A stretch of 42,899 nt of DNA. Source: Komagataeibacter europaeus LMG 18890 (GTDB taxonomy: Bacteria; Pseudomonadota; Alphaproteobacteria; Acetobacterales; Acetobacteraceae). The stretch spans positions 17,338-60,236 of the forward strand of contig NZ_CADP01000011.1 in the NCBI RefSeq assembly GCF_000285295.1, read 5' to 3'. Both the position numbers and the translations under genes were made by a program. This document shows, one piece after another, positions 24,783 to 33,667 of the stretch. The notes below the pieces were generated by a model. That model saw only the letters and a list, made by a program, of their open reading frames with translations, made no database searches and was not told the DNA's origin. Every line of letters begins with the position of its first letter. Position 1 is the stretch's first letter.

Positions 24783-25334
24783 ATGACATCCTTTCCCCTG
24801 CGGGGCATGCTTGTGGGCAGCGCCTGTGCGCTTGGCTTCTTCCACCTGCCCGGCACCCTGCGTCCGGCCCATGCGCAGCAGGCGGAAGAACATCACGGCC
24901 CCACGGCGGAACAGCGCGCGGAAATCCAGCGCGCGGTGCATGAGGCAATCCAGCAGGACATACGCAAGGTGGCGCAGTACAAGCTGCCCAAGGATTTTTT
25001 CGCCCGTATGCTGCCCCTGATCCGGCAGATCAGGCGGGCCAACATCACCCCCCCGACCCAGACCACCAACATGACGCTGGCCACCACCATCCGGCGCACG
25101 CAGGCCATGCCGCAGCTTCAGGAAATCCTGCAGGAACATGGGATGTCGGCGGAAGATTTTGTCATGAGCCTGACCACGTTCGAAATGACAAACGCCATGA
25201 TCCAGGCACCCCCGCAAAAGACAAAAGACACGCCAAAGCTTGATAAGGATAACGTCAGACTGATCCAGTCCCATCAGGCACTGGCGCAGGCGCTGGTGCA
25301 CGACATGGACAGCGAAAGCGAACATCTGCAATAG
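24783..25334 (+). CDS. Secreted helical protein of unknown function
   Basis: A 183-residue exported protein. The start at 24783 is chosen because GGAG lies 6 bases upstream; an ATG at 24771 is in the same frame. The signal peptide covers about residues 1-31 (GMLVGSACALGFFHLPG, cleavage AHA/QQAEE). The mature part is predicted almost all helical, rich in Gln, Met, Thr and His, with no Cys, for example RAEIQRAVHEAIQQDIRKVAQY and ATTIRRTQAMPQLQEILQEHG. A small periplasmic chaperone-like or stress protein would fit the composition, but I do not recognise the family. It stands alone and is followed by repeat copy F. Confidence 0.65.
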   Translation: MTSFPLRGMLVGSACALGFFHLPGTLRPAHAQQAEEHHGPTAEQRAEIQRAVHEAIQQDIRKVAQYKLPKDFFARMLPLIRQIRRANITPPTQTTNMTLATTIRRTQAMPQLQEILQEHGMSAEDFVMSLTTFEMTNAMIQAPPQKTKDTPKLDKDNVRLIQSHQALAQALVHDMDSESEHLQ

Positions 25335-25343
25335 CGGACCATC

Positions 25344-25452
25344 GAAAGTTTTTCGCAAAAATTTCTGGCGAATCTTTTCTCAAAAAAACTTCAGGAAACG
25401 CCGAATTTCTGAAATAAATATAGTACCAAAAGAAATTATTACTTTTTATCAG
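25344..25452 (+). repeat. Dispersed intergenic repeat, copy F (strongly diverged)
   Basis: The order of elements is kept (GAAAGTTTTTCGC, AATCTTTTCTCAAAAAAACTTC, GGAAACGCCGAATTTC, GTACCAAAAGAAATTATTAC, TTTTTATCAG) but both hairpins are weakened and a short insertion follows the left arm. It lies between the secreted-protein gene and the SulP transporter gene. Confidence 0.6.
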
Positions 25453-25633
25453 TAATTCATTTTTCGCCTCTTTCTCCAGCACAATGCCGTCGTGACAGGC
25501 GTGCCAGCATGGCAGATGTCAGGGTCCTGCCCTTGCCAGTTGCGCGATCTTTGCCGGATATGACCGGCACTACTGAACACATGCCGTTGTAAAGGCTGGC
25601 GCGTTGCCGGTCCGGTCGTGTGGATGATGGACG

Positions 25634-27364
25634 GTGTTGGTCATGCAGACCGGAACAGGCAGATCGGACTCTGGAACAACGGCAGGCAGCGTACCCGCCC
25701 ACAATGGGCTGCGTGCCCGGCTGCATGATATCCTGGCCGGCCTGTCGCTTGCCTCCATGAACATTCCGCAGGTTCTGGGCTACACGCGCATTGCCGCCAT
25801 GCCTGCGGTAACGGGACTGTACACGGTACTGCTGCCACTGGTGGCATTCGCGTGTTTCGGGGCATCGAAACATCTGGTTGTCGCAGCCGATTCCGCCACC
25901 GCCGCCATTTTTTCCAGTGCGGTCGGTCGCATGGCGACACCGGGCAGCACGCATTACATGGCGCTGGTCAGCATGGTTGCCCTGCTCAGCGCGGGCTTCC
26001 TGCTGGTCGCACGCCTGTTCCGCCTGGGCTTTCTGGCGGATTTCCTTTCGCGCACCGTGCTTGTGGGATTCCTTGCCGGGGTGGGGGTGCAGGTCGCACT
26101 GGCCATGACGCGCGACATGCTGGGCATTACCACCACGGCGCACAACCCGTTACTACAGCTGTTCCAGACACTGGCGCAGCTTTCGCATGTCAATATCCCG
26201 ACCCTGCTGCTGTCCGCCGGCATCGTGGCCATCATCATGACGGGGGACCGGCTGACGCCACGTGCGCCACTGGCGCTGGTGACCGTGGTGGGCACGATCA
26301 TGGTCAGCATGACCTTTGGCCTGTCCCGGTTCGGAATAGAGACGATCGGCCCGATCGTGGGCGGCCTGCCCCGCCTGTCCATACCCGATGTGTCATGGAA
26401 TGACATGCTGGCGCTGCTGCCTGCCACGACATCATGCGTTTTCGTCATCATTGCGCAGAGTGCCGCGACATCACGCGCCTTTGCCCTGCGCTTCCATGAT
26501 CCGGTGGATGACAACGCGGACATACTGGGCCTGTGCGCCGCCAACGCGGCGGCGGGGCTGAGCGGGACATTCACCGTCAACGGCAGCCCGACCCAGACCG
26601 CGATGGCCGTGCGGGCAGGCGCGCGCAGCCAGCTTGCACAGCTGACATTTGCCATCGTCACGATGCTTGTACTGGTGTTTCTGACCGCGCCGCTGCAGTA
26701 CCTGCCGCGCTGCGTGCTGGCATCCATCGTCTTTACCGTGGCGCTGGGCATGATCGACCTGCAGGCGATGGTCGCCATCCGGCGCGAAAGCCCCGGTGAA
26801 TTCGGGCTGGCGCTGATGACCGCCGCCGCTGTCGTGGGCATCGGGGTGGAACAGGGCATCTTCCTGGCCATCGCGCTGTCGCTGTTCCGCCATGTGCGAC
26901 ACAGCTACGAACCCCATACGATGATCCTGCGCCGGGACGGGCAGTCCGGCCTGCTGGAACCCTATGACGTAAGACCCGGACAGCAGACCGCGCCGGGACT
27001 GATTGTCTATCGCTTCTGTGCCGACCTGTTCTATGCCAACGCCACGCGGTTCGCGCATGACGTGCAAGTGCTGGTTGACAATGCCCCGACCCCCGTCCGG
27101 TGTCTTGTAATCGATGCCAGCGCCATCACGGATATCGACTTTTCCGCCGCAAGCGACCTGCGTGACCTGTTCACGACCCTGCGGGCGCGGCATGTAACCG
27201 TGATATTTGGCCGCGTCACCCCCTACCTGCGGGCCGACATGGACCGCCATCGCATCACCCCGGTCATCAGCGCCGTCAACATCCACGCGCAGCTTCATAC
27301 CGCCATCGCGGCGGCGCGAAAGGTAATGACCGACAGCGAGATATCCAAGCCCACGATACATTAG
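25634..27364 (+). CDS. SulP family anion transporter with STAS domain
   Basis: A 576-residue transporter. The membrane domain (about residues 25-410) shows the SulP opening DILAGLSLASMNIPQVLGYTRIAAMPAVTGLY, the PTQTAMAVRAGARSQLAQL segment, and LPRCVLASIVFTVALGMIDL. The C-terminal cytoplasmic STAS domain (about 460-560) has PVRCLVIDASAITDIDFSAASDL. SulP proteins move sulfate, bicarbonate or dicarboxylates. Sulfate is tempting given the sulfur locus further right, but that cannot be decided from sequence. The given start is a GTG; an ATG at 25643 is an equal candidate, and the ribosome binding site is unclear. Confidence 0.9.
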   Translation: MLVMQTGTGRSDSGTTAGSVPAHNGLRARLHDILAGLSLASMNIPQVLGYTRIAAMPAVTGLYTVLLPLVAFACFGASKHLVVAADSATAAIFSSAVGRMATPGSTHYMALVSMVALLSAGFLLVARLFRLGFLADFLSRTVLVGFLAGVGVQVALAMTRDMLGITTTAHNPLLQLFQTLAQLSHVNIPTLLLSAGIVAIIMTGDRLTPRAPLALVTVVGTIMVSMTFGLSRFGIETIGPIVGGLPRLSIPDVSWNDMLALLPATTSCVFVIIAQSAATSRAFALRFHDPVDDNADILGLCAANAAAGLSGTFTVNGSPTQTAMAVRAGARSQLAQLTFAIVTMLVLVFLTAPLQYLPRCVLASIVFTVALGMIDLQAMVAIRRESPGEFGLALMTAAAVVGIGVEQGIFLAIALSLFRHVRHSYEPHTMILRRDGQSGLLEPYDVRPGQQTAPGLIVYRFCADLFYANATRFAHDVQVLVDNAPTPVRCLVIDASAITDIDFSAASDLRDLFTTLRARHVTVIFGRVTPYLRADMDRHRITPVISAVNIHAQLHTAIAAARKVMTDSEISKPTIH

Positions 27365-27365
27365 G

Positions 27366-27440
27366 GACAGCTTGAGACAGCCTTCCCCCGGAGGCAGCGT
27401 TCCCGATGCTTTTTGGGAAACAGCTTCTTCATGACCCCCG
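27366..27440 (-). repeat. Possible strongly diverged copy of the intergenic repeat
   Basis: Read on the minus strand, GAAGCTGTTTCCCAAAAAGCATC, GGAACGCTGCCTCC and GGAAGGCTG follow the same order as the two hairpins of the family, but the outer arms are missing. It lies between the SulP and cardiolipin synthase genes. The match may be chance. Confidence 0.3.
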
Positions 27441-27566
27441 GGCGTCCGAAACGGTTTCCACGGGCCACCCGCGACAGGTACCCCCGCCGGTCATGACCGC
27501 CATCGGTTGTCCATGCCCAGCCAAGGCGATACGATACCGGCTGTCATACATCAATTTCCGGACAGG

Positions 27567-29027
27567 ATGGGAAAACAGGTCATGCAATGGGGTTGGATCA
27601 GTGCGGCAACCACCATCAGTTTCCAGATCCTGTTCATCATCCGCGTCCTGCTCCGCCCCCACCGGCAGCCCGCGTCACGCGTGGCATGGGTGGCCATTAT
27701 CGGTTCCCTGCCCATCCTTGGCATGATTGCCTACCTGCTGCTGGGCGAGACCCACCTGAACGAGCGTATCCTCCAGCGTATCCGTGAGGCCATCAGGCGG
27801 CTGCCCATCCCCGGCAAGACCAGCAATGCGCTGATCGATGCCGAACGTGATTTCGGGCTGCATCCGCGCCTTGCCCCGCTGTTCCGCGTCGGGCAGTCCA
27901 TTAGTGGTTATCCCCCCATGGGGGGCAACAGCGCAGCCCTCATGCCGGATTCAGATGCCGCCATCACGGCCATGGTGCGTGATATCGATGCGGCGCGGGA
28001 ACATGTGCATATCAGTTTCTATATCTGGCTGTCCGACAATAATGGGATGAAGGTGGTCGAGGCCCTGAAACGCGCGGCAGGACGCGGTGTGACATGCCGC
28101 GTCATGGCGGATGACCTGGGATCACGGCGCCTGATCCACAGCCACCACTGGCGGGACATGCAGGCGGCGGGCGTGCGGCTTGTGCGTGCGCTACCCATCG
28201 GCAACCTGCTGCAACGCCCCTTTCGCGGGCGGTTTGACATGCGCAACCACCGCAAGGTTGTCGTCATTGACAACCGTGTAACCTATTGCGGCAGCCAGAA
28301 CTGCGCCGACGCCGCATTCCGGGTTAAGCCCCGCTTTGCCCCTTGGGTTGACCTGGTCACACGGTTTGAAGGCCCTGTGGTGCTGCAGAACCAGCACCTG
28401 TTTGCAACAGACTGGTTCGGCCATACCGATGAAGACCTGACCGAACTGCTGGCCACGGCAGCCATACCGGCAGGAGACGGCTTCGTGGCCCAGGTCATCG
28501 GGACAAGCGCCGCCGTGCGCTATGCCGCGATGCCGGAAGTGTTTGTGTCACTGATGAATGCGGCGGCACGGGACCTGACGGTTACGACACCCTATTATGT
28601 TCCTGACGAACCCATACAGGCCGCCCTGTGCGCAGCCGCCCGGCGCGGCGTGAACACGACGCTTACGGTTCCCACCCGCAATGATTCATGGATCGTCGCC
28701 GGTGCCAGCCGCAGTTATTACCGTGAACTGCTGGAAGCGGGGGTCAAGCTGTATGAATACCCGCACGGCCTGCTGCATACCAAAGCGCTGACAGTGGACG
28801 GGAAAATGACCATGATCGGATCAGCCAACCTGGACCGGCGCAGCTTTGACCTCAATTTTGAAAACAATATCCTGTTCGTGGACCCCGCGTTCACGGCTGA
28901 CATCCACGCACGCCAGAAGACCTATACCAATGCCGCCACCCCCGTGACACTGGACATGGTCATGAACTGGCCGAAATACCGTGTCCTGTGGAACAATGTC
29001 CTGGCGATGGTTGGCCCCGTTTTGTGA
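27567..29027 (+). CDS. cls: Cardiolipin synthase
   Basis: A 486-residue phospholipase D superfamily enzyme that makes cardiolipin from phosphatidylglycerol at the inner membrane. Two N-terminal membrane helices (TTISFQILFIIRVLL and VAIIGSLPILGMIAYLLLG) precede two HKD catalytic motifs: HRKVVVIDNRVTYCGSQN and HTKALTVDGKMTMIGSANLDRRS, the second followed by the typical SFDLNFENN. The length agrees with the ClsA type. The exact start is uncertain: 27567 and 27582 are both possible and upstream in-frame codons lack similarity. The small membrane protein gene follows after 118 bases. Confidence 0.93.
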   Translation: MGKQVMQWGWISAATTISFQILFIIRVLLRPHRQPASRVAWVAIIGSLPILGMIAYLLLGETHLNERILQRIREAIRRLPIPGKTSNALIDAERDFGLHPRLAPLFRVGQSISGYPPMGGNSAALMPDSDAAITAMVRDIDAAREHVHISFYIWLSDNNGMKVVEALKRAAGRGVTCRVMADDLGSRRLIHSHHWRDMQAAGVRLVRALPIGNLLQRPFRGRFDMRNHRKVVVIDNRVTYCGSQNCADAAFRVKPRFAPWVDLVTRFEGPVVLQNQHLFATDWFGHTDEDLTELLATAAIPAGDGFVAQVIGTSAAVRYAAMPEVFVSLMNAAARDLTVTTPYYVPDEPIQAALCAAARRGVNTTLTVPTRNDSWIVAGASRSYYRELLEAGVKLYEYPHGLLHTKALTVDGKMTMIGSANLDRRSFDLNFENNILFVDPAFTADIHARQKTYTNAATPVTLDMVMNWPKYRVLWNNVLAMVGPVL

Positions 29028-29145
29028 ATAAGCGAGATATAATATCGGCTCTTGAAAACGCTCCCGCCGGACCCGACATCTGGGGAGAGAGCCCGGCCAA
29101 TCGTACGGGCAACCTGCATCGAATGGCAACAGGAGAAACCGGATC

Positions 29146-29397
29146 ATGAGTACCGCTGAAAACCTTCGCAAGCTCAGCCCTGAAGACATTCAGGAAATCA
29201 CGAAGCATTTTGAAAAGTCCCTGCACCAGCACAAATCCGAACTGCACAAGCAGATCGCGGATCATCTTGCCGGCCTGAAGGGGGAAGTCCGCCTGCATGA
29301 AAACAGGATCCCGACCTATTGCAAGGTGTTCGGGTTCCTGATTCTGGCGGCGGCATCAGTGGTCAGCTATGCCTTCGGTCGCAAGTCCGCGGAATAA
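29146..29397 (+). CDS. Small tail-anchored membrane protein
   Basis: An 83-residue protein with a helical, charged first part (RKLSPEDIQEITKHFEKSL and onward, rich in His, Lys and Glu, possibly a coiled coil) and one C-terminal membrane helix (VFGFLILAAASVVSYAFG) ending in RKSAE. AGGAG lies upstream of the ATG at a good distance, and composition and codon use look like a true gene. I do not recognise the family; it somewhat resembles short DUF883/ElaB-like membrane proteins in architecture only. It follows cardiolipin synthase on the same strand. Confidence 0.7.
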   Translation: MSTAENLRKLSPEDIQEITKHFEKSLHQHKSELHKQIADHLAGLKGEVRLHENRIPTYCKVFGFLILAAASVVSYAFGRKSAE

Positions 29398-29452
29398 ACA
29401 GCCTGTCCGGGCCGCCGCATATCCACGCGGCGGCACGGGAACGCGGCACCGA

Positions 29453-30070
29453 TCATTTGACAGTCGCGGCGTTCGTGGCCGGGACTGTTACCTGCGTCGC
29501 TTGTACCTGCGTTGCTTCCTCGGGCACAGGGGGCGTTCTGGGGGAATGGAACGCGGAAATCGGTCCCAGCGGGCCGCGTCTGACATGTCGCATTGACGCG
29601 ACCGGCTTGCGCACGCATCCCCGTGTCACAATTGAACAGACCCCATCGGATCCGATGATTTCGTCATCATCGCCGCTGTAATGCAGATCCACCACCTTAT
29701 CATCCTCGATACGGATATCCGCGACGCAGGTCTTGCCCGCGCCGCCCACGGCTGTTTCCGTCAGGTTGACCAGGGTCTGTAGCGGAAAAAGCGTTGAATC
29801 ATTCGTGGACGGGATATTCAGCGTGCGTGAATATTCAAATATCTGCACGTGATCGTCTATTTTCTTGATCTTGTCGGGAATGCCCACGCATGACTGCACA
29901 TCCGTGCTGTTCATGCCGATCATGGCAAGCTGCGCACGGTGCGCAGTACGGGAGTCCGTATAACCACACCCCGCAAGGCCACCGACAGGCAACAGGACGA
30001 TACATACACCACCGATACGCGACAGGAAGGTGTGGAACAGGTGATTGCTGCGGTGGGTCTCAACTGTCAT
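29453..30070 (-). CDS. SmpA/OmlA-like lipoprotein
   Basis: A 205-residue lipoprotein: basic start, hydrophobic core FLSRIGGVCIVLLPVGG, lipobox LAGC. The following part, RAQLAMIGMNSTDVQSCVGIPDKIKK and HVQIFEYSRT, has the G-M-x-x-x-x-V-x-x-x-x-G-x-P pattern of SmpA/OmlA (BamE-like) domains. A low-complexity Pro/Thr/Gln/Val tail ends the protein. BamE-type domains are found in outer-membrane assembly factors, but this one is longer and carries extra Cys residues (SCVG, TCVA, VCSI, GCVR), so its role is open. The start is uncertain: the frame is open 27 codons upstream and the GGAG is 12 bases from the ATG used. Confidence 0.65.
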   Translation of the reverse strand: MTVETHRSNHLFHTFLSRIGGVCIVLLPVGGLAGCGYTDSRTAHRAQLAMIGMNSTDVQSCVGIPDKIKKIDDHVQIFEYSRTLNIPSTNDSTLFPLQTLVNLTETAVGGAGKTCVADIRIEDDKVVDLHYSGDDDEIIGSDGVCSIVTRGCVRKPVASMRHVRRGPLGPISAFHSPRTPPVPEEATQVQATQVTVPATNAATVK

Positions 30071-30338
30071 GCGGCTGTGTTGCTCCGAAATGGGGATGGT
30101 CGTTCTGACAAGGCGGATTCTGGTACGGCCTTCATCAATCATCTTTCGCATATACGAAACAGGAATTCATGAAGGAAATCCTGTTTTCCTGCACTGCGGC
30201 CATCCAGCCACACCGGGTGTTTACCAGCCCGGCATCTGCTGATGCGGTTTTTTATGTAAACTGTCCGGATCCGTTTTTCATGTCCGGTCGATGAATCCGG
30301 TGCGCAATGCCGGTCCAGTCGCACCCTGAAGATGTTTC

Positions 30339-31103
30339 TTATACAAAATCGAAAGCGGACCGGCGCGGCAGGGATGGCGATGTCATATCCGCCAGGCGGG
30401 ACAAATGATTATGCCTGACACTGGCAATCAGGTCGTAATCCTGACGATAGATCTGGCGTATGCGCGTAATTTGGTCGGCACTGGGCATTTCGTCCGCGCC
30501 GCCACCTGCATTGGCATGACCGATGGGGTTGGACGTATAATTCCGGACAAAATCCTGTATGCGGCGCATATAATCCATCAGGAACAGGCGATCCACCGCA
30601 ACCTGCCCATGCTCATCGGTCAGGTACCACGACTGGGGACGGAAGATGTGATCCATGTCGTAGCATGAATGGACATGGGCGATATGATCCAGCGCGTCGT
30701 CAATCCCGTTGAAAGCCATATAGGCCGGACGGAATCCCTGCGCCACATGCCGCGCCTCGCTGCCACCCGCACGGGCATAGTGATAGGCGGACATGAAACG
30801 CTGCACCGGGTCACGCAGGATGGCAAAGGAAGGAAAACCCACCAGGTCAGGGATGCGACGCCGAAAATACCGGATGGTTTCGTGTCCTATGTCCATTCCG
30901 TACAGGGCACGCGCCACGGATGTCCCGGCATTCTTGGGCACATGGATAAACAGCACGCCGCGCGCACGCACCATATCCGCACGTTTAAGCCGCTTGGGAC
31001 CAGGGGGATAGGGAATGCGTAGTGACGCCAGGCGTTCATGCACATCACTGGACATTCTGACCCGCAGGATAGGTTGCAGCAGCGTTTGCATGGACGCGTT
31101 CAT
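30339..31103 (-). CDS. Sulfotransferase family 2-like protein
   Basis: A protein of about 254 residues with the two PAPS-binding motifs of the sulfotransferase family 2 type: the 5'-phosphosulfate loop LFIHVPKNAGTSVARALYG and the 3'-phosphate element FAILRDPVQRFMSAYHYA. It also has WYLTDEHGQVAVDRLFLMDYM, as in relatives that sulfate carbohydrates. Cytoplasmic action on a surface or capsular sugar is possible. No glycosyltransferase or polysaccharide genes are near, so the acceptor is unknown. The start is unsure: a TTG at 31124 and ATGs at 31103, 31091 and 31055 are all in frame, none with an ideal ribosome binding site. Confidence 0.8.
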   Translation of the reverse strand: MNASMQTLLQPILRVRMSSDVHERLASLRIPYPPGPKRLKRADMVRARGVLFIHVPKNAGTSVARALYGMDIGHETIRYFRRRIPDLVGFPSFAILRDPVQRFMSAYHYARAGGSEARHVAQGFRPAYMAFNGIDDALDHIAHVHSCYDMDHIFRPQSWYLTDEHGQVAVDRLFLMDYMRRIQDFVRNYTSNPIGHANAGGGADEMPSADQITRIRQIYRQDYDLIASVRHNHLSRLADMTSPSLPRRSAFDFV

Positions 31104-31471
31104 TCCACATGGTACGACCGACAACGATCAGTACAATATTATGCGCCTGTAGCCTTACGGTGCATGAATAAAGGAAACGAAATGAAACGATCGCGCGAAT
31201 TCCACGGGGCATGCGGGCGATCCATATACGGAAATGCACCTTTGCCCGGCAGGAATGGACCTGTGCGAAGGGGCTCCTGACGCCTGTCCACAAGACCCGT
31301 ACGGTTGCCTGTTATCGTAGCATGCCATGTTTCATGGCCGGATGCTGGCATATTGGCTGGTCTGCTCATGCATATGCCGTGACGCATCAGCCTGCCATAT
31401 TCATCCCCGCCCGGAACGGCTGACCTGTCGCGGCATGGAAAAACCGGGCGCCACTTTCCCGCGCATCCCCA
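31104..31471. other. Intergenic stretch without a supported gene
   Basis: Only short chance frames are seen. It lies upstream of the sulfotransferase gene and beyond the end of the MFS gene, so it probably contains the sulfotransferase promoter. An 8-bp inverted repeat, GCATCCCC (31463-31470) and GGGGATGC (31480-31487), spans the MFS stop codon but has no T run after it. Confidence 0.4.
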
Positions 31472-32821
31472 TCACGCGTGGGGATGCAGGGTCTGTTCCG
31501 GTTTCGCCACCACGGCGTGGGTGGCGCTGGTCAGGGGGTGCGGCACGACTTCACGGGGCTTTTTCGCCTGTCGCCGGACATAATATTCCGCCAGTCCCAC
31601 CAGCCCGAACCCGATAAAGGCAAAACACGAGGACAGGACCGGCAGCCCGCCATAGGACCAGTGGGTATCCACGATATGACTGCCCGCCCACGCACCGACC
31701 GCGTTGCCAAAATTGAAGGAACTCTGGTTCATGACGGCGGCAATGTTGGGCGCGGACCCGGCACAGGCGACCACGTATGTCTGCAGCGGAGCCATGGGCG
31801 CATAGATGAACACCCCCCACAGGAACAGCAGCACGAGGCAGATCCATGGATGCAGGCTGCCGGGCACCAGAAGCACCTGCACGATCGCCACGGCGGCCAT
31901 AAGCCCGGCGCACGATGGCAGCATCTTCCAGTCCGCCAGTTTCCCACCCAGCAGGTTGCCCAGACACAGCCCGCCCCCGATCATGAGCAGGATGACGTCA
32001 ATCGCATGCGTGCTGAAGCCGGACCGGGTCTGCAGGAACGGGGTGATATAGGTAAACAGGGTAAACATGCTCGACGACGTGCACATTGAAACCAGCATCA
32101 TGGTCACGACCAGCGGGTGCAGCATGGCCCTGAACTGCGCCGATAGCGGGATGGCGGGACCACTGGCCCGGTCCTGTGGAATCCACAGCCACATGGTGGT
32201 CCATGCCAGCACGCCCACGGCACAGATCAGCCAGAACGCCATGCGCCACGATGTCATCTGCGCCACGACCGTGCCCATGGGCACGCCAAGGATCATGGCC
32301 AGCGTCAGCCCGATATAGACCAGCGACAGGGCTTCCGCCCGCCTGGCCGGGGGCACGACCTGGGCCGCCATGATGGACGCCGCGCCATAGAATGTCCCGT
32401 GTGAAAATGATGTCAGCACGCGCGCCAGCATGAGACTGGTGTAAGTAGGGGCCAGGGCGCTGCACGCATTGCCCGCGATGAAGATTGCCATTGTCAGCAG
32501 CAGCGTCGCACGGCGTGACAGGCTGTTGGTCAGGATCGCCACCAGCGGCGATGCAATGGTCACCCCGATGGCATAGCCCGACACCAGCAGTCCCGCCTGC
32601 GCGATGGAGACATGCAACCCGGCCGAAAGCTGGGGCAGCAGCCCCATGACGATGGTTTCCGTCGTGCCAAGGCCAAACGCCCCGATAGCAAGGGCCAGCA
32701 ACGCAACAGGCAAGATACGCGTCCTTGAATTTACGGTAGCGGCCCATGCCGCCACGCCGGGAGAAGGGTCGGACGCACCGGGAAACGGATGCGCACCTTC
32801 CCATCCGCAACCGCAGGTCAT
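31472..32821 (-). CDS. MFS efflux transporter (AraJ/DHA1 type)
   Basis: A major facilitator superfamily exporter of about 449 residues with twelve predicted helices. Signs of the DHA1/AraJ branch are ALAIGAFGLGTTETIVMGLLPQLS (typical of the AraJ/SotB group), GYAIGVTIASPLVAILTNSLSRRATLL for the loop 2-3 motif, and LARVLTSFSHGTFYGAAS. Members export sugars, sugar analogues or drugs. The start used (32821) leaves a cytoplasmic N-terminus of about 30 residues; the frame is open to 32935, and the true start may differ. It appears to be a single gene between the sulfotransferase and a lipoprotein gene. Confidence 0.87.
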   Translation of the reverse strand: MTCGCGWEGAHPFPGASDPSPGVAAWAATVNSRTRILPVALLALAIGAFGLGTTETIVMGLLPQLSAGLHVSIAQAGLLVSGYAIGVTIASPLVAILTNSLSRRATLLLTMAIFIAGNACSALAPTYTSLMLARVLTSFSHGTFYGAASIMAAQVVPPARRAEALSLVYIGLTLAMILGVPMGTVVAQMTSWRMAFWLICAVGVLAWTTMWLWIPQDRASGPAIPLSAQFRAMLHPLVVTMMLVSMCTSSSMFTLFTYITPFLQTRSGFSTHAIDVILLMIGGGLCLGNLLGGKLADWKMLPSCAGLMAAVAIVQVLLVPGSLHPWICLVLLFLWGVFIYAPMAPLQTYVVACAGSAPNIAAVMNQSSFNFGNAVGAWAGSHIVDTHWSYGGLPVLSSCFAFIGFGLVGLAEYYVRRQAKKPREVVPHPLTSATHAVVAKPEQTLHPHA

Positions 32822-32967
32822 GGCGGTCTGTCCGTCAGGGTGGGAAAGGGCGGCTGTACCAGATTTCTCTGTTCCTGACCGCAGGGAAATGCAGGTAATT
32901 TGGAAATATATTTTATGCAGGGACCTGATACGCATGCAGGAACGTAAAATTAATACATATCTCTTAT

Positions 32968-33633
32968 TTAATGTTTTCTGTCCATGTTACCATGTCCATA
33001 TGTGCCGGGATCAGGTCTGCGGCCCCGCCGCAGGCTGACAAATGGCGTCACCGGCGCGATGGCCGTGCAACGCGTGGCGTCCCATGCATGGATCAGGACA
33101 CGGATGGACTGGCGCAACGTGTCGCGATCCACCATCAGGCGCTTTGCCTCATCCTGTCGCACGCGATCATTCTGCCCGAACAGGACTGCTTCATATCCCA
33201 TCTGCCGCCCCATTTCGACATCGGGCAATGATGACAGCGGCGCATAGGATAGCGACAGGCTGACCTGCTGGCTGTTGGTGCGGCTGGCATCGGTGGCAAG
33301 GCCAAGGGTCGGGGCGGTCGTGAGCGCCCCCACACTGAATTCGCCGCCACGGGTAAAACTACCGGCAAGCTGCAGCGTCACGTCCCCCGCAATCGTGCCC
33401 ACCACGGGGTCCGCTGTCTGTTGTGCGCACTGCGCGGCCCGTACCGCCTGGCCGAAACGTGCATCCTGCTGCGTGGTCCAGTCGCCCGCATGTGAAACGG
33501 GTACCGCCCCCGCCCGTACCAGCGTGGACTGTATGCCCGCCATGGCGGCCGGGATCGTGGTCTGTACGGCGTGGCCATGCGCACAGCCGGACAGGCATGC
33601 GGCAACGGCCAGCATGGGCATAAGGATTTTCAT
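32968..33633 (-). CDS. Hypothetical lipoprotein
   Basis: A 221-residue predicted lipoprotein. The start at 33633 has AGGA 5 bases upstream, and the signal is MKILMPMLAVAACLSGC with the lipobox Cys at 17. The mature part includes FGQAVRAAQCAQQTADPVVGTIAGDVTLQLAGSF (read in part), QQVSLSLSYAPLSSLPDVEMG and a C-terminal CTAIAPVTPFVSLRRGRRPDPG. I do not recognise the family. It follows the papain-like protein gene after 34 bases on the same strand, so the two probably form an operon and may work together. A small role in the envelope is the only inference possible. Confidence 0.65.
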   Translation of the reverse strand: MKILMPMLAVAACLSGCAHGHAVQTTIPAAMAGIQSTLVRAGAVPVSHAGDWTTQQDARFGQAVRAAQCAQQTADPVVGTIAGDVTLQLAGSFTRGGEFSVGALTTAPTLGLATDASRTNSQQVSLSLSYAPLSSLPDVEMGRQMGYEAVLFGQNDRVRQDEAKRLMVDRDTLRQSIRVLIHAWDATRCTAIAPVTPFVSLRRGRRPDPGTYGHGNMDRKH

Positions 33634-33667
33634 GATCATCCTGCAAGCGAGAGCGTTGGTGGCGATT

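Noticed and set aside
31463-31487. An 8-bp inverted repeat over the MFS stop codon as a terminator
   Set aside because: No T run follows on either strand, and half of the stem is inside the coding region.
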